Source: Siphonodentalium dalli (taxonomy: Eukaryota; Mollusca; Scaphopoda; Gadilida; Siphonodentaliidae). Taken from it: DNA of 64,000 nt. Within the stretch, counting starts at the first letter, position 1; every line of letters begins with the position of its first letter. Both the position numbers and the translations under genes were made by a program. Below, piece by piece: positions 34,520 through 47,334 of this stretch. The stretch lies in the NCBI GenBank assembly GCA_032622095.1, contig CP136066.1, positions 98,415,319 through 98,479,318 of the forward strand, in the 5' to 3' direction. The notes under the pieces are model-generated. The model worked only from the letters and a program-made list of their open reading frames with translations. It searched no databases and was not told the DNA's origin.

Positions 34520-37500
34520 TGTCTAGCAATGTTTGTGTTTGGTGTATGTTGAGCGATTTGTGGTTGACATTGGATTGTGGCTATTTAATGTCAGCGCAGC
34601 CAGACAGTCATGAATCGAAGCGTTTTGTCGCAGCAATATACTGTTGCACTGTTTGGAAAAACGTTATATTCTCCGGAGATGAGATGTACCATATCCCGGA
34701 CAAAAAACTGGTCAATGTCGGTTATAGTGAAGCGTTCGCGGTTTAACTTATCTTCGAGTTCCAACCGTTCATTTTGATATAAAGGGCACATAAAAAAGAA
34801 ATGGTATGCATCTTCCGAAGGGTTCTCACAACTGCAAGTAGGACTTTCGGCTGTGAAGTTTTGATACACCTCAGCGCAAAGTTCACTCCACCCGTTTCGA
34901 ATTCGGGAATGCATCATATTATATCGTCTGAGACCTGAATAAAGGTGGGGGGTCACGGGGTTTGGGGGTTGGTATATGAGTCGTAAATTGAATTTGAAGT
35001 CAGAGAATGGGACAACGTCGGTCATTTCAGTTGGGATTATGTTCCAATCAGCTATCGCCGAGGGCAGAAAGGACTTTTTTTAGTGCTCAGTGTGGCATCG
35101 GTAAGAATAGAATTTTCCCGGGCGTCTGAAATTATAACTTGAGACCTGGTTAGCTCTGGGTGAGAGGATAGCAGATAAGTAATTGGGCAATTCATTTTTA
35201 ACTATTTTGTAAATCACTTCAATTAAGCTTGTGGAATAATTAGAAACCGAGCGTGTCAGTCCAGAGACTGTACGGTTATATACAGCATCTGAATGGAGGC
35301 GATCGAGGTAACGCGGTGCGCAGTCCCATACACCATCAGAATAATCGAATAGTGGTAATATATAAGTTTTGTATATCCTATCGAGCGTTTTTCTATCGAA
35401 ATGATATTTTAATCACCTCAAGTGGGCCAGACGAGAGGCGATTCTCTTCACTGTACTTGTTTCAATTTAGATTGTGTGGTAGTTCAAGACCAAGGTGTTT
35501 ATGTGATTCCACAAAGACGACAGGGTCGTTTATAAATTTAAGTTTTGGTATTTCTGGAGAGGGTGTGGTCAACGAGAAAGACATACCTACGGTTTTGGTT
35601 GGGTTAAAGCTCACGAGCCAGTTTTTTTTTACCAGGTCGTTATTTTCATAATTTTAGAGAGTTCATCCAGATCCCAGTGGCTGCTCATAATACAAGTGTC
35701 ATCTGCGCACATTCTCGTGTTGGAGTCAATATTATCTGCTAAATCATTTATGTAAACAAGGAATAAAAAGGGCTCAGAATAGATCCATGGGGGACTCCTG
35801 CGGAGATAACCTCGTAGCCGGAAAAGGTATTATTTATCAGGACTCTTTGTTTTCTGTTTAGTAAATAGTCTTCGATCCATTGTAATGTTTGACCCTCCAC
35901 ACCGTAGCGTTGAAGTTTGTAAATAAGTCCCCTGTGCCATTCTCTTTCAAATGCTTTGGATATGTCACAAAATATGCCGCATGGGAAGAGGCCTTTATCG
36001 ATAGATTGACAGATATTGTGGTATAGATCGATATATTAATTGGTATGTGGTATTGAGACCAGAGAGAAATCAGGATTGGTGAAAGTACACGATTTTAGAA
36101 AGCACTTATCTGTTTCAAGACAACCTTCTCAAAGACTTTGGCTAGGCATGGTAGCAATGAGATCGGGCGGTAATTTTTGGGGTCAGCGGGGTCTTCTTTT
36201 TTGAAAATTGGGATAACATTAGCTAGTTTCCATATTTCTGGGAATTTCGCACTATTGGTGGATTTCTTAAATAGGAGGACTACGGCTTTGATATTGAATT
36301 TGAAGTTTCGCGTGGAGCATTCTAACACTGATTCCGTCGTGGTCATGAGCTTTATTCAATTTTAAAGATTTGATAGCTGTTTCAACATCTGATTCCACAA
36401 AAGACAATCCTGGCATCAGATTTTTGGTGCAAACATATTTATTTCTCTAAATCATGCACATAAATTAACAGAGTTGTATAATATATAAAGACAATTATTT
36501 TAGAGAATGGGATTTTGCAGAAAGTGTGACGCTTATATTAGGCATTTCCCCATCTTTAGCAAACACATGTGGTGGTGTCTTTATAGCTTTTTCATAAAGC
36601 TTTTTGCTTCCAGTGTGAAAGAGGGGAGGGTATGCGCAGAATCGTTTATGGTGGAGTTTGATATGAAGTTCATATTTAGAATTTTACCTTTTTCAGAATC
36701 ATCTGACCCATATGTTTTCCCACTGCATGGCATTTATGGTTCCAGTGGCGCTATATAGAGGAGGGATATTATTCACTTTCTTTTTATTTAGGAGACGGTT
36801 AACAAGCTGCCAGAAATCACGGGGGTTTGGGGATTCTTTTATTCTGTCTCCCAAATATTCATCAAATTTTATTTTGGCGTATTTTTTCATGTTATTAACT
36901 TTATTTCTTGATTGTTTATATGCCCGCCATGAAACTGGGTTGTTGATTTGTATAATGCCTTTGCCCTGAGCCTATCTCTCTTGCGTAACTCTATTCTAAT
37001 CTCCGGTGTGAACCATATTTTATCTTTGGGGCGGATTGTCACGTTATGCTGTGGTATATGTCTGTCCATGATTAATAGGGAAGTAGATTGGAATATTTTG
37101 ACTGCCGAATCGATATCAGGGGCCGCATTGATTAGGTCTTCCCAATGTACCTCATTTAGCATGCAGTTCGCTCGCTGGAAATTAGCTTTTTTGTAATTCC
37201 ATACTTTTCTCTGGAAAGCGGAGACTGTGGAGCAGTCGAAGGATATTGTTGCATAAACACCCAAGTGGTCTGAAACTCCGAGGTTTAAAACATCGTAATC
37301 CAAGACATGAAGTGATTTACTGATAATAATAGGATAAAGTAGTGTGCTATAGTCCTAGTGGTAACTCTTGTTGGGTCTTTTATAACATTTTCCAAGCTAT
37401 ATGCGTCGGAAATTAGTTTTATTTTGGAGGTGCTCACTAGGTAATTAGAATTATAGTCTACAGTGAGTACTATATTTTCAGAGATGTCAAGTGCATCAGA

Positions 37501-37630
37501 AATTGAGGTGCCCAGTAGGTCCCAGTAATTATGGCTACAAAATTGGTCTGACATGTATGAGACCCCAAGTATCATGCAAAGTATCATGTGAGATTTTGTT
37601 AGCAAATAATTCAAACCAAAGAATCGAGGA
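34520..37630 (-). mobile_element. Degenerate CR1/jockey-type LINE
   Basis: Read on the minus strand: endonuclease C-terminal half (37614-37285, with VKDPTRVTTRT, then VSDHLGVYATIS), a linker, RT motifs (WKLANVIPIFKKEDPADPKN and YRPISLLPCLAKVFEKVV at 36240-36120; ISKAFERE and GVPHGSILSP downstream; CADDT at the catalytic box near 35700), and a C-terminal tail (34591-35025) with CSCENPSEDAYHFFFMCP. Several frameshifts and stops break it. The 5' end is truncated within the endonuclease. The catalytic Asp pair survives although the usual F/Y before ADD is Cys. Confidence 0.82.
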
Positions 37631-38481
37631 GTCGAATTCTAGGTCAAACCTTTCTCTGTAAATAACATGATCAGCAAACATGACACATATTCCGCCCCGT
37701 ACGCGTCTCGGTCTTTTCGAATAGGGGAACAGTAACCATGGACTTCTAAATGTTCGGAGGTGATGGTCCTATCTCGAGTTGACGCGATGGTAAAACGAGA
37801 ACCTCGCGGCACGACACGACAAACGAGTGTGATAACGTTACCATGTGTTGTTCTGTGTTTATTCCACACTCTAAAGATTGTAATACATGCTAAAATTTAG
37901 GTCGATATTGTTTTATTTAATCAATCAAACGTGTGATTTATGCAGACTATACTCCATAAGTTAGTCAATAATTTTATTTTAATGTTGACGTCGTGAATTA
38001 CGCTGTCAACGTAATCGGTCTGTATTGTTCAACGACAAGACAAATCTTTTTATTGAACATTGTAAAATATTCTGTATTTTACTGAATTTCGAAGAAATAA
38101 ACAAATGGGTTTGCGATAAAGTTGATTCTTGTCGCTGTACATCTATTCCAGCTAATTTCCGAATGAAAAATAGCTTTTTGACGTTCGAAAGCCCGTGCGA
38201 TACATAGTTCTCCTCTAAAATCCGAATGAGCAGAAGAAAAATTAGATCGAAACAATTCGAAAAAAATGCATATGGGCTGAACTATAGAAAACATTCCCAC
38301 TTCGTATAGATGGACATACACGTATATTCTCTTTGTTGTGAATGTGTATATTGGAATGATACATGTCTCATAGCCTACATTTATTATCTGTGTGAGAATA
38401 TTAATTTTCCCATTCACTCCATTGTCTTTGATACCATCCAGGTAGGTGATACTCGCTTTAATGCATATGTATCTATATACA

Positions 38482-38718
38482 GGTAAAGAACGACACGGAG
38501 ACAACAACTCATGTCGATTGGATATTTTGCGAGTCAGCCGACCGATTCCATCTCGAATATTCGCAGAGCCATATTATCGGACTGACATGCAGATCAAAAC
38601 CAAATGGGCTCATTTAAAGATCCACAATGGTCGTTGGTGGTTTAAATGCCATTATTATGTTAAGGGAGACTATCTGAAACCAATCGCTTGGCAGCGGAAA
38701 GTTTGTATTAGAAATTAA
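38482..38718 (+). CDS. Orphan terminal-exon-like ORF, unrecognised
   Basis: After an acceptor-like CTATATACAG the plus frame stays open for 78 codons to TAA at 38716-38718. It reads KERHGDNNSCRLDILRVSRP, later WAHLKIHNGRWWFKCHYY and ending RKVCIRN. The W/Y/H-rich sequence looks like real coding sequence rather than chance, but I recognise no family, no upstream exon was found, and no other exon pairs with it. It could be a relic of a transposon or a last exon of a gene lying upstream. Confidence 0.28.
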   Translation, partial: GKERHGDNNSCRLDILRVSRPIPSRIFAEPYYRTDMQIKTKWAHLKIHNGRWWFKCHYYVKGDYLKPIAWQRKVCIRN

Positions 38719-39343
38719 ATCAGCGATACTCTTTAGTCATAGTATAGTCCTACTCGTGCGTATTGGCGTGGCAACCTTTGGCAATCAAATATTATTCTGG
38801 GTATACCTCCAAATGCTCGGGAAACCCTAGTGTTATTCAGCTGATAATATCACAACAGTGCGTTATAAGGAGATGAGTTGCGTCCAATTTAAGACATGTA
38901 TACTAGTTATAGGCATCTTACCTGTAATCACTGACTATGAATCCGCAGGTAATCCTCGAGATCCTGAGCCACATGTGCCCCTTTGCATATATAGTTTTAA
39001 ACGTGACACATGAACCAGTTCTACGTCCAGTGATAACCAGTCAGAACATACCCTCTGTTATACCCATTAAAGACCCCGGAACACACGCATTCACCCGACA
39101 CAAACCATACATATGCGTGATAATTGATCCGTACAGTACTATTTGTCGACCTGCAGCGATCAATAGCAAATATAACAAAACGCCATTCACAGCAACACTA
39201 TCAACAAACACAACGGCATAACAAGGGGAGCCACTCTATTAGGCCGATTCTGTAGTGTATCGATCATTTGGGTTTCAGTGTTGGGTGGCTCAACAAAAAT
39301 TATGCTTATTTTAACATTGATGGTCATAACATTTTCCTTCAAA

Positions 39344-40190
39344 TTAAGTCACGGATAGCCTTCGCGGTGGGTGTGTATTAAAATAGTCACACTCGTTAAA
39401 ACTGCCACAAACAGAAATAATATTAAAATATAGACATATCTTGTTCTTATACCAATCATTAATATCGCGTAAATAGTATGCCATAATCAAGTCTGTACGC
39501 TGTGTTATGTAAAACAAAGGCCAGGTTCTGTAGCATTTTTTGGCATTTGTTTACATAACAAAGCAAATGAACTTGACAATAACTATTTACGCGATATTTA
39601 TGATTGTAAAAAGAACACAGTCTGTCTATATTTTGGTATTCTTTCTGTTATGGTGGTTTTAACAGATGTGACTATTTAAAGGTACTCAACCCGATAAAAC
39701 TCCTCTCAATTACTATTTCAATGGCTTCGGGGGTCAAAAATATTTGATTCGAGTCGAGGAAGTCACCCATCAAAGCTCAGATTTGTTAGATATCGATTTT
39801 AGAAATCTATTATTTTTCATTATCGGGAATACTATCTGGCCCAGAACTCAGTCAAAATTGCGTTAAAATTACCACTTGATTTTAGAGTTATTCATCCTTG
39901 TCTGTTTGAATAGATTTGGAGTACACATCCAGAGCAGATTACGGCAGTTATGAGTACTCATCTCGAGAACATAACAAATTTGAAAAATCAATATCTAATA
40001 ACTCTGAGCTTTGTTTGATGGGTTCCTCGACTCGAATCAAATATTTTTTACCCCCAAAGCCAAAGAAATAGTAATATAGGACCCTCTGATCGGATTGTTG
40101 TTGTTGGAATCTGTTGAGATGGGGACCCTCTTTACGGGTTGAGTACCTTTAAACAGCAATACCAACCACGAAGGTCATCCGTGCCTTTAA
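39344..40190. mobile_element. TTAA MITE interrupted by a second TTAA MITE
   Basis: Outer termini TTAAGTCACGGATAGCCTTC and the complement at the right (GAAGGTCATCCGTGCCTTTAA). The left portion has a 130-bp inverted repeat (AAAATAGTCAC...ACCAATCATTAATATCGCG with its complement to 39676). The GGTACTC MITE copy D (39676-40152) sits inside it at a TTTAAA. Confidence 0.75.
39676..40152. mobile_element. TTAA/GGTACTC MITE, copy D
   Basis: TTTAAAGGTACTCAACCCGA at the left and CGGGTTGAGTACCTTTAA at the right. It is internally almost symmetrical: the TCGAGTCGAGGAAGTCACCC block occurs near the left end and its complement near the right. Confidence 0.82.
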
Positions 40191-41540
40191 ACTTGATCAT
40201 TCAAAACGGAGTTACATCTTCAAACTTCACCGATACCCTGTTTCCTGGTGAATGTGTTGCTAGAAGCTATTAGAGCCGATATAGGTTACAAACAACTAAT
40301 TATTGTTGCAACGTCAGTGTGAATTTAATTAACTCATATATGCCTAGCGTCCTTTTTAAAGGACGGCTATCATTCCTGCATTGATGGACGATAGGCAGTG
40401 GGACATTCCATTATGGATCGTTCCAAATTGTATAAATATAGAACGTCCTTGAAAGTTCCACATGATACTAAATTCAAATATCAATTTCAGCATTGTTTTT
40501 GTCTGGAAGTCGGGTTTTGTTTGTTGCTGTTTTTATCATGGAAAATGAACTAACAAGGGAGGTAAGTTCACATAATAAATATATTTAACCCCATGGTATC
40601 ACTTATTTCATTACGATTGCAATAGTGTTTTTAAATGAATATGTGATAAATTTATGGCAAATTGTGGATATCTCTAGCGAAAATATCGTCCGTGGGCCAA
40701 TTCTCATAAAGCCTCTAGTTTAGAAGTTGGCTGCACCCCCCTCCAACAAAGGTTTTTATATATCAAATTAAAGGTCATTATATGACTCATCCGATTTTGC
40801 TTGTTGCCCGCTTCAGTGTGTGTCCCTTCAGGGAAGAAAACTCCTACCCCTTAATAAAATAGAAATTTCATCGAGTACAAGTGTCAGCGTATAAAAATAT
40901 TACTGCGGTTATAAAGTGAATAAGACATTGTTTATATTAATTACAGATCACCATAAAACAACATGAGATACAACACTGGACCAATGTATAAGTTAGTTGA
41001 ATTTTGAAAAATAGTGTCACATACAATTGGCTATAACTTGTGAAACACATGGGCTATTGGCGCGCAACATATCTCAAATATTGCCCCAAAGACCTAGCAA
41101 AACATTTTGGATGATGGACTGATAATTATATTTCTGTGAAAATGCGCTGTGGGCATAAACTTAACCCCACCCCCTAAAATATAATTTTCTCATAAAAATG
41201 AATTGCATAGTTTATACTTAGAATGCCGCATGCAAAGGATGCTTTAGGGGCATAACATTAAAAGGTGTAGATATTGATGAAGGGGAATTATAAACAACCT
41301 TGTCCGAACATGTTTTAAGATGAACATTTTGGGGAAAATGGTGAAAAATGTTTTTTTCTTTTTCACTAATTTCTCAAAATTTTACAACATTGTGATTAAA
41401 TTTTGATAGGGATATGGAAAAGTCACCGAGGATACTGGTCCAAAAAATGTAAATTCATAAAACCTCACATGATAACTTTTTTGTCAACTATTTCATATTT
41501 TTTCAATTTTTATTTGAAGTTTTATACAAAGCCGATTAAA

Positions 41541-41994
41541 TCTCATATATATTTTGAAGACCTCTGTCTGTTTGTTTGTCTGTCTGTCTGTCTGTATGTT
41601 TGTCTGTATGTTTGTCATTAATACAAATCTACGATTCTCGACCGATCGGGACGAAACTTGGTGCGTGTGTGTAGTTTGACCAGGCGGTGGACGTTGTCGT
41701 ATTGGCGAGCCCGTGCGGCGCCCGCTTCGCGCATGCGCAGACGAGATCTCGGAAACGGGTGGAGCTATCGACTTGAAATTTGCTATGTGAATGTATCTTG
41801 CCCCGGATACGAATTTTATCGGGTCGCCGAGCCCGTGCGACACCAGCTTCGCGCATGCGCAGACGAGATCTCGGAAACGGGTAGAGCTATCGACTTGAAA
41901 TTTGCTATGTGAATGTATCTTGCCCCGGATACGAATTTTATCGGTTGAAATTTGGTTTTTGAATAGCCCGGACAACGTCGGGCTCATCGGCTAG
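41541..41994 (+). mobile_element. Non-autonomous Helitron 1
   Basis: Starts TCTCATATATATTTTG after an A and ends CTAG, preceded by the hairpin GCCCGGACAACGTCGGGC (6-7 bp stem, one bulged G). Contains a TCTG/TATG microsatellite and two copies of a roughly 121-bp unit (CGGAAACGGGTGGAGCTATC). Confidence 0.82.
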
Positions 41995-42632
41995 TCTCAT
42001 ATATATTTTGAAGACCTCTGTCTGTATGTATGTATGTATGTCTGTATGTATGTCACTGATACAAATCTACGATTCTCGACCGATCGGGACGAAACTTGGT
42101 ACGTGTGTGTAGTTTGACCAGGCGGTCGTCGTTGTCGTATTGGCGAGCCCGTGCGACGCCCGTGCGACGCCCGTGCAGCGCATGCACAGACGAGATCTCG
42201 GAAACGGGTGGAGCTATCGACTTGAAATTTGGTGAATGTATCTTGCCCCGTATACGAATTTTATCGGGTCGCCGAGCCCGTGCGACGCCAGCTTCGCGCA
42301 TGCGCAGACCAGATCTCGGAAACGGGTGGAGCTATCGACTTGAAATTTGGTATGTGAATGTATCTTGCCCCGGATACGAATTTTATCGGGTCGCCGAGCC
42401 CGTGCGACGCCAGGTTCGCGCATGCGCAGACCAGATCTCGGAAACGGGTGGAGCTATCGACTTGAAATTTGCTATGTGAATGTATCTTGCCCGGATACGA
42501 ATTGTATCGGGTCGCCGAGCCCGTGCGACGCCAGCTTCGTGCATGCGCAGACCAGATCTCGGAAACGGGTGGAGCTATCGACTTGAAATTTGGTTTTTGA
42601 ATAGCCCGGACAACGTCGGGCTCATCGGCTAG
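41995..42632 (+). mobile_element. Non-autonomous Helitron 2 (head-to-tail with 1)
   Basis: It begins at the base after Helitron 1's CTAG with the same TCTCATATATATTTTG and ends with the same hairpin plus CTAG. It holds four of the roughly 121-bp units. Open reading frames here are repeat artefacts. Confidence 0.82.
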
Positions 42633-43423
42633 TCTAATATATATTTTGGGACTTCTATTTGTCTGTCTGTCTGTTAGCTATGGCCGGGAAAACTGTCGGA
42701 CGGATTTAGCCTAAACTTGTTATATAAAGTTAAAATCCCAGATGGAATGTCATCTGAGAACGTCAGAGCACTCATTCTCCAATCCCCCGCCACCACAATT
42801 GGTAGTTCATGGGTTAATCGCGTGATAGTTAAAGAGCATTCGTATCCGCAGTGTCGTTGATAAAGAGCGTCTATGTGTCAAACCGTTACATAGGATATAC
42901 GAGTCTTCCCAAGGCTGGCAAAATTGTTAATAAATGCGTTTATGTCTCTTCGATAATTGCCTAATACAATTAAAGCGTGGAGTCTGTCCATTTTCCCATG
43001 AAAAATCGAATTCTACGACCACCGGGTTCGAGATATGTTATTATTTCCGACATCGTCATTTTTGTCACTCGAAATCACGCACTCGATTCGGCGTCAATTC
43101 ATCCCTTGCGAGGCCTTCTAAAATTATGTCTTCACTTCCCAGTTATGCCCCAGGGTGTGGACTATGAGGAGAGATTTATTGCAAGTCATAAGATATTTTG
43201 TATTGCCCGGGAACAATACTTATTAGTTGATTCCATCGATCGTCTTGTGTTTCCGTTTTCGACGCATCGCGTAAATAATGTACTTGCACTAAATCGTTCC
43301 TCTTGACTCATCGCCGAGAGGCTTTATCTGTATGACATCATAAGGGTGGATGAGGGAGATATTCATCGGGTCAGTTTTTCCACCCGATGTGAGCTTCACC
43401 TTGAAACGGGTACCCACAAATGA
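42633..43423 (+). mobile_element. Helitron-type 5' end without matching 3' end
   Basis: It starts TCTAATATATATTTTGGGAC directly after the CTAG of Helitron 2 and has a TCTG microsatellite, but no hairpin-CTAG end was found before the next 5' end. The body is unlike Helitrons 1 and 2. It may be a different or truncated member. Confidence 0.5.
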
Positions 43424-43900
43424 TCTAATATATATTTTGGGACTTCTGTCATGTCGGCGGCCAAATAACAATTCGCATGAATCATTGTAGCCAATTGCAA
43501 ATCGCAATAGTCCTATAACTGCATTTGGATGGGATGAAATGCCATCAATGCGTTGTTGACGGGTAGGGCTTCCGGGTCCCTCACGCAACGACCATGCGAT
43601 GGCCCTCAAGGAAAACCAAACCCATATAATCTCATGCACCCATATATCTCATGCACGGTACGTACGCTTTATATACCAGTACTTCTGTTGCGGGATCATT
43701 TTGGCCAGACCTATGTTCAACCTTGAGGGAGACAAGCAGAACTCCCATGGCTTGATTATATATTAGCGCTGGGAGATGGACCGGGCCACCCGGGGCGATC
43801 CGATACACTGCATGTCAACAGGTTCAGTACTTCAGGATTTTAGGAAAATATTTGACTCTGTTAGGCTGTTATGTTTCTGCCCAGCTTGTGGGCATATATT
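43424..43900 (+). mobile_element. Another Helitron-type 5' end
   Basis: TCTAATATATATTTTGGGAC again, then CTTCTGTCATGTCGG. The 3' limit is not determined. Confidence 0.35.
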
Positions 43901-43999
43901 CTTGGTCAACTGAAATAATTTGGGTTTGTTAACAATCCGAAGATTATAATAGTAGCATGGTGTTGATCTATGCTATGAACCCGACGGGCATGAAAGGGA

Positions 44000-46340
44000 C
44001 AGTAAGAGTGGACTGGCCGATCATGAATACGCCTGAATCTTGCTTCATCATTGGTTATAGATTCATTTTTATGCATGTGCATCTGGGTGCTGACTATTCC
44101 CTCTCTGCGTAGAGGATAACGTTATTTACATGAAACTCAAACGGGCATATAGGTAAAGTGACATACTTTAGGGACACCTCATGTCACTCTGCCTAGTGTT
44201 GTTATCATATAACCATAAACTTGTATCTCGTCCACTATAGATAGGGCTATGGTTATATATGCCACACACCATAGGACACTATCGAGCCCAAATTACATAG
44301 GGTTATAAGGACATGGCATTCCAGACTGGGTTGAGTTATTGTGTCAAGTAATTGCCTGATAGTTCACACGAAAAAAGGGTGACTTAAGAAGTCTGTATTT
44401 TTGTTATTCTTGTTTAACAACAGAACATTTATCGTAATTCGTGGACTTGAATACATGTCGGCTTGTCACATAAAGCACATACAAAATCTTGACAGGATGT
44501 AAGTAGGTCATCATCGATATTGGTAGATTGTTGAAGTTGTTGCATAATATGATGCATTGCAATTCTTTTTCAGAATAAGTCATTATGCTACCTTTTTCCT
44601 GCAACCCGAGAATACAATCCTGGTATTCAGGCAATGCTTCACACGTCCTGTGTTCATGACACAGTTCCAGACAATGCCAAATATTTATCAGGTGGTGATA
44701 ACAAAGACTCCTTGACAGGCTTTTATTTTTTTCGCGAATGGTGCATAATTTACATGTGTTTCAAAAACACTGAATTATATGTTTGCCATGGGGTGGAATG
44801 TCACGTGATATGGTCCCCGAATGGCGACGTTCGCTTACAGTTAGTTCCTGCTCTCGTGCTAGTATGTTACAACGAGGACGCGGATACATGTACTGTTACA
44901 TGCAGCCAGTGCACTACGCCTCGGTCGGAAGCTAGTTATTGTTTTATTCCACTTAACGACATAGCGGACAGTATTGTTCAATGAGGTGTGTGAATCCTTG
45001 CCTCCAATCCACGCGTTGACAGGCTGCGACATTCACAAATACCTATAAAATGAATCCGTTTGACTTAGTAGTCAAAAGCAGTGAAATGTGATGCGACTTT
45101 AAATTTTCATCAATTTGTGTAATATATTAATTTTGAAGATATATCCTACCAAGAGTCTGCATGTGGGCTATATTATGGTGGGCCATAATTTCGTCTATTC
45201 GACAAATTAATGCACACGTTCTTATATTGTATAACCGAACGCTGGAACACATTTTCTACCCCCAGCAGCCACAGACTCCTTAAGAAATCACATTAACACA
45301 TCTTCGTGTGAATTATACCAGTGATTGGCACAGCATACTAACTCCCCATCCTGGTGTGCAATATCCTGACATGGTCGCTCTTTGATTAGTGATTGGCACA
45401 CCATACTAACTCCCAAGTCATGACAACCATGGCTGGTCGCTCTTTAATTGAGTCCTACAAACCAGACGGATTATACTTCTCCCGACGGACTGTGACTACT
45501 GAGCTTTGGTTGCAAAGATTCACGTGAATCTGACACATGATCTTGTTTCAGCGCAGACTAACAATGTAACGGTGTATGTGAGAATGTCTACAATTTACAA
45601 TAGCCGAAATAGTATAAAGTTTTACGACTCATAGGATGAGTAGAGTGAGAGAACATTTAAGGACTATAGATACTCAAATTATAGAACAAGAAGTAGTAGC
45701 ATGTCCTGAAAACTGTTGGCAACACAATATTATATACAACAAAAGTCATTCCTTTATTGACAAAAAATCCTCTGTATAACAACTAATTTTTTTAATATAA
45801 AAAAACTACACCTGAACATATGTTTACATCAGAGATAGGCAACTTGAAATTGGAGGCTGGTAATTTGGGCATACAATTTGTCAGAAAAATTATATAAAAT
45901 GATATTACTTATCTAAACTGGCCCAAAAGGCTCATGTTTAGTGGTGATTGTTTTAATCTTGCTTGTATCAAGCATTCCCCCAATAAATGATTATCTATAT
46001 TCGTTAAGACAACCAATTACTCATTAGCTTAAATTAATTGAAACAATAGTAGGGTTCTATGGTCTGATTATGGTTACCAGTGAACTCGTGATTAACAATT
46101 TCCTTGTCCCCAGATAACGAACTCAGTCACGTTTTTGATGGAAAGTGTGAGAAACTTCGATTTTGTTGGCCGATTTGGATGCCATCCTAAACTTATTGTC
46201 AAATGTGGAGTGCATGTAATGCCGTATCTATTGTCAGTTTTTATCATTGTCCCGACATGCGCGGCACAAATAAGATACCGTTCTGTATAAGGTAAGTCTC
46301 ACTCACAAGCCTTTGTAGCCATATGTGTTCTGTTGAAAAA
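44000..46340. other. Interior of the fold-back element, no gene recognised
   Basis: Contains a near-duplicate phrase (AGTGATTGGCACA(G/C)CATACTAACTCCC) at 45321 and 45389, and a 116-codon plus frame at 44634-44984 with no family resemblance. Otherwise unremarkable. Confidence 0.4.
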
Positions 46341-47334
46341 TATATATATATATAATCTTTCCATAAAAATTCAAACTAAAAATTGAAAATTATACGAAAT
46401 AGTTGCCAGAAAGGTGATCGTATAAAGTTTTATGAACTGCCTAATTCTAGACCAGTTTTCTCGTGAGGTTATACCATAGCCTATCAAAATTTAATAGAAA
46501 TGTTGTAAATTTTACAGAAATTAGTAAAGCTTCTCATTTTTCACATTTGTTTCTTCAAATTTTAATCTTAGATCAAGTTTAGACACCGTTATTTATAATT
46601 CCCTTCAACACTCTGCACACTGTTTCAGTTTAGGCTTCTAATGCCAACTTGACATGCAGCATTCTTAGTGTAAACTACATAATTCGTTTTTCTGCAAAAG
46701 TTATATTTTAGGGGGTGGGGTTAAGTTTACGCTCATATCACATTTTCACAGCAATATTCTTGGCATTCCATTACTAAAATCGTTTTGATATGCCATTGGG
46801 GCAATTTTTGAGCCATGTTGTCGATCATTAGCCCACGTGGTTCACAGGTTATAGCCATTTATATGTGACCATTTTTTTCATAATCGCGATTTCAAAATAT
46901 TTATCGCAATATTTTCTAACTAGCTCATAAATTGGTCTAGTTTTGTATCTCGTATCATTTTACGATCATATCTTATTAATATAAACTACAGATTGTGCAG
47001 TATTGTTTTTATGCTCTGACACTTGTACTCAAGAAAATATTCATTTTATTTTAGGGGTAAGAGTTTTCTTCCTGAAAAATCTATTTTGGGACACTTTCTG
47101 AAACTGGCAACAAGCAAAATCTGATGCGCCATATGATGACCTTTAATTTGATATGTAGAAACCTTTGTTGGAGGGGGGTGCAGCCAAATCGAAAAATATC
47201 TGGTTTGGCCCACGGACTACCCGATTCAGCGTATCGGCCCTGAAGATTTCCATTCCAGATCCTTTATAAAGGACACTAGGCATATGCGTGATATTGTGGT
47301 CAATAAATGTCGGACAATGATTGACATACACATC

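Larger units (their letters stand above)
40334..47290. mobile_element. Long inverted-repeat (fold-back) element, piggyBac-related?
   Basis: The left arm (40334-41540) and right arm (about 46350-47290) are complementary over about 1 kb, though diverged. Shared blocks include GGCTGCACCCCCCTCCAACA, ATCAAATTAAAGGTCAT, AGATTTTGCTTGTTGCC and TTACAACAT. Both tips carry ATGCCTAG(C/T)GTCCTTTWTAAAGGA. Only the left arm has an extra 300-bp segment with a TATAAATATA box and a possible first exon (ATG at 40540, MENELTRE, donor GTAAGT). Helitrons have inserted at the inner end of the left arm. The middle (43.4-46.3 kb) shows no recognisable gene. Confidence 0.6.

Noticed and set aside
41493-42586. ORFs of up to 164 codons in the Helitron array
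   Set aside because: Their peptides repeat with the 121-bp unit on both strands, as expected of a GC-rich tandem repeat rather than a gene.
44634-44984. 116-codon plus-strand ORF
   Set aside because: Lies in the interior of a fold-back element, has no recognisable motif, and its composition does not look conserved.
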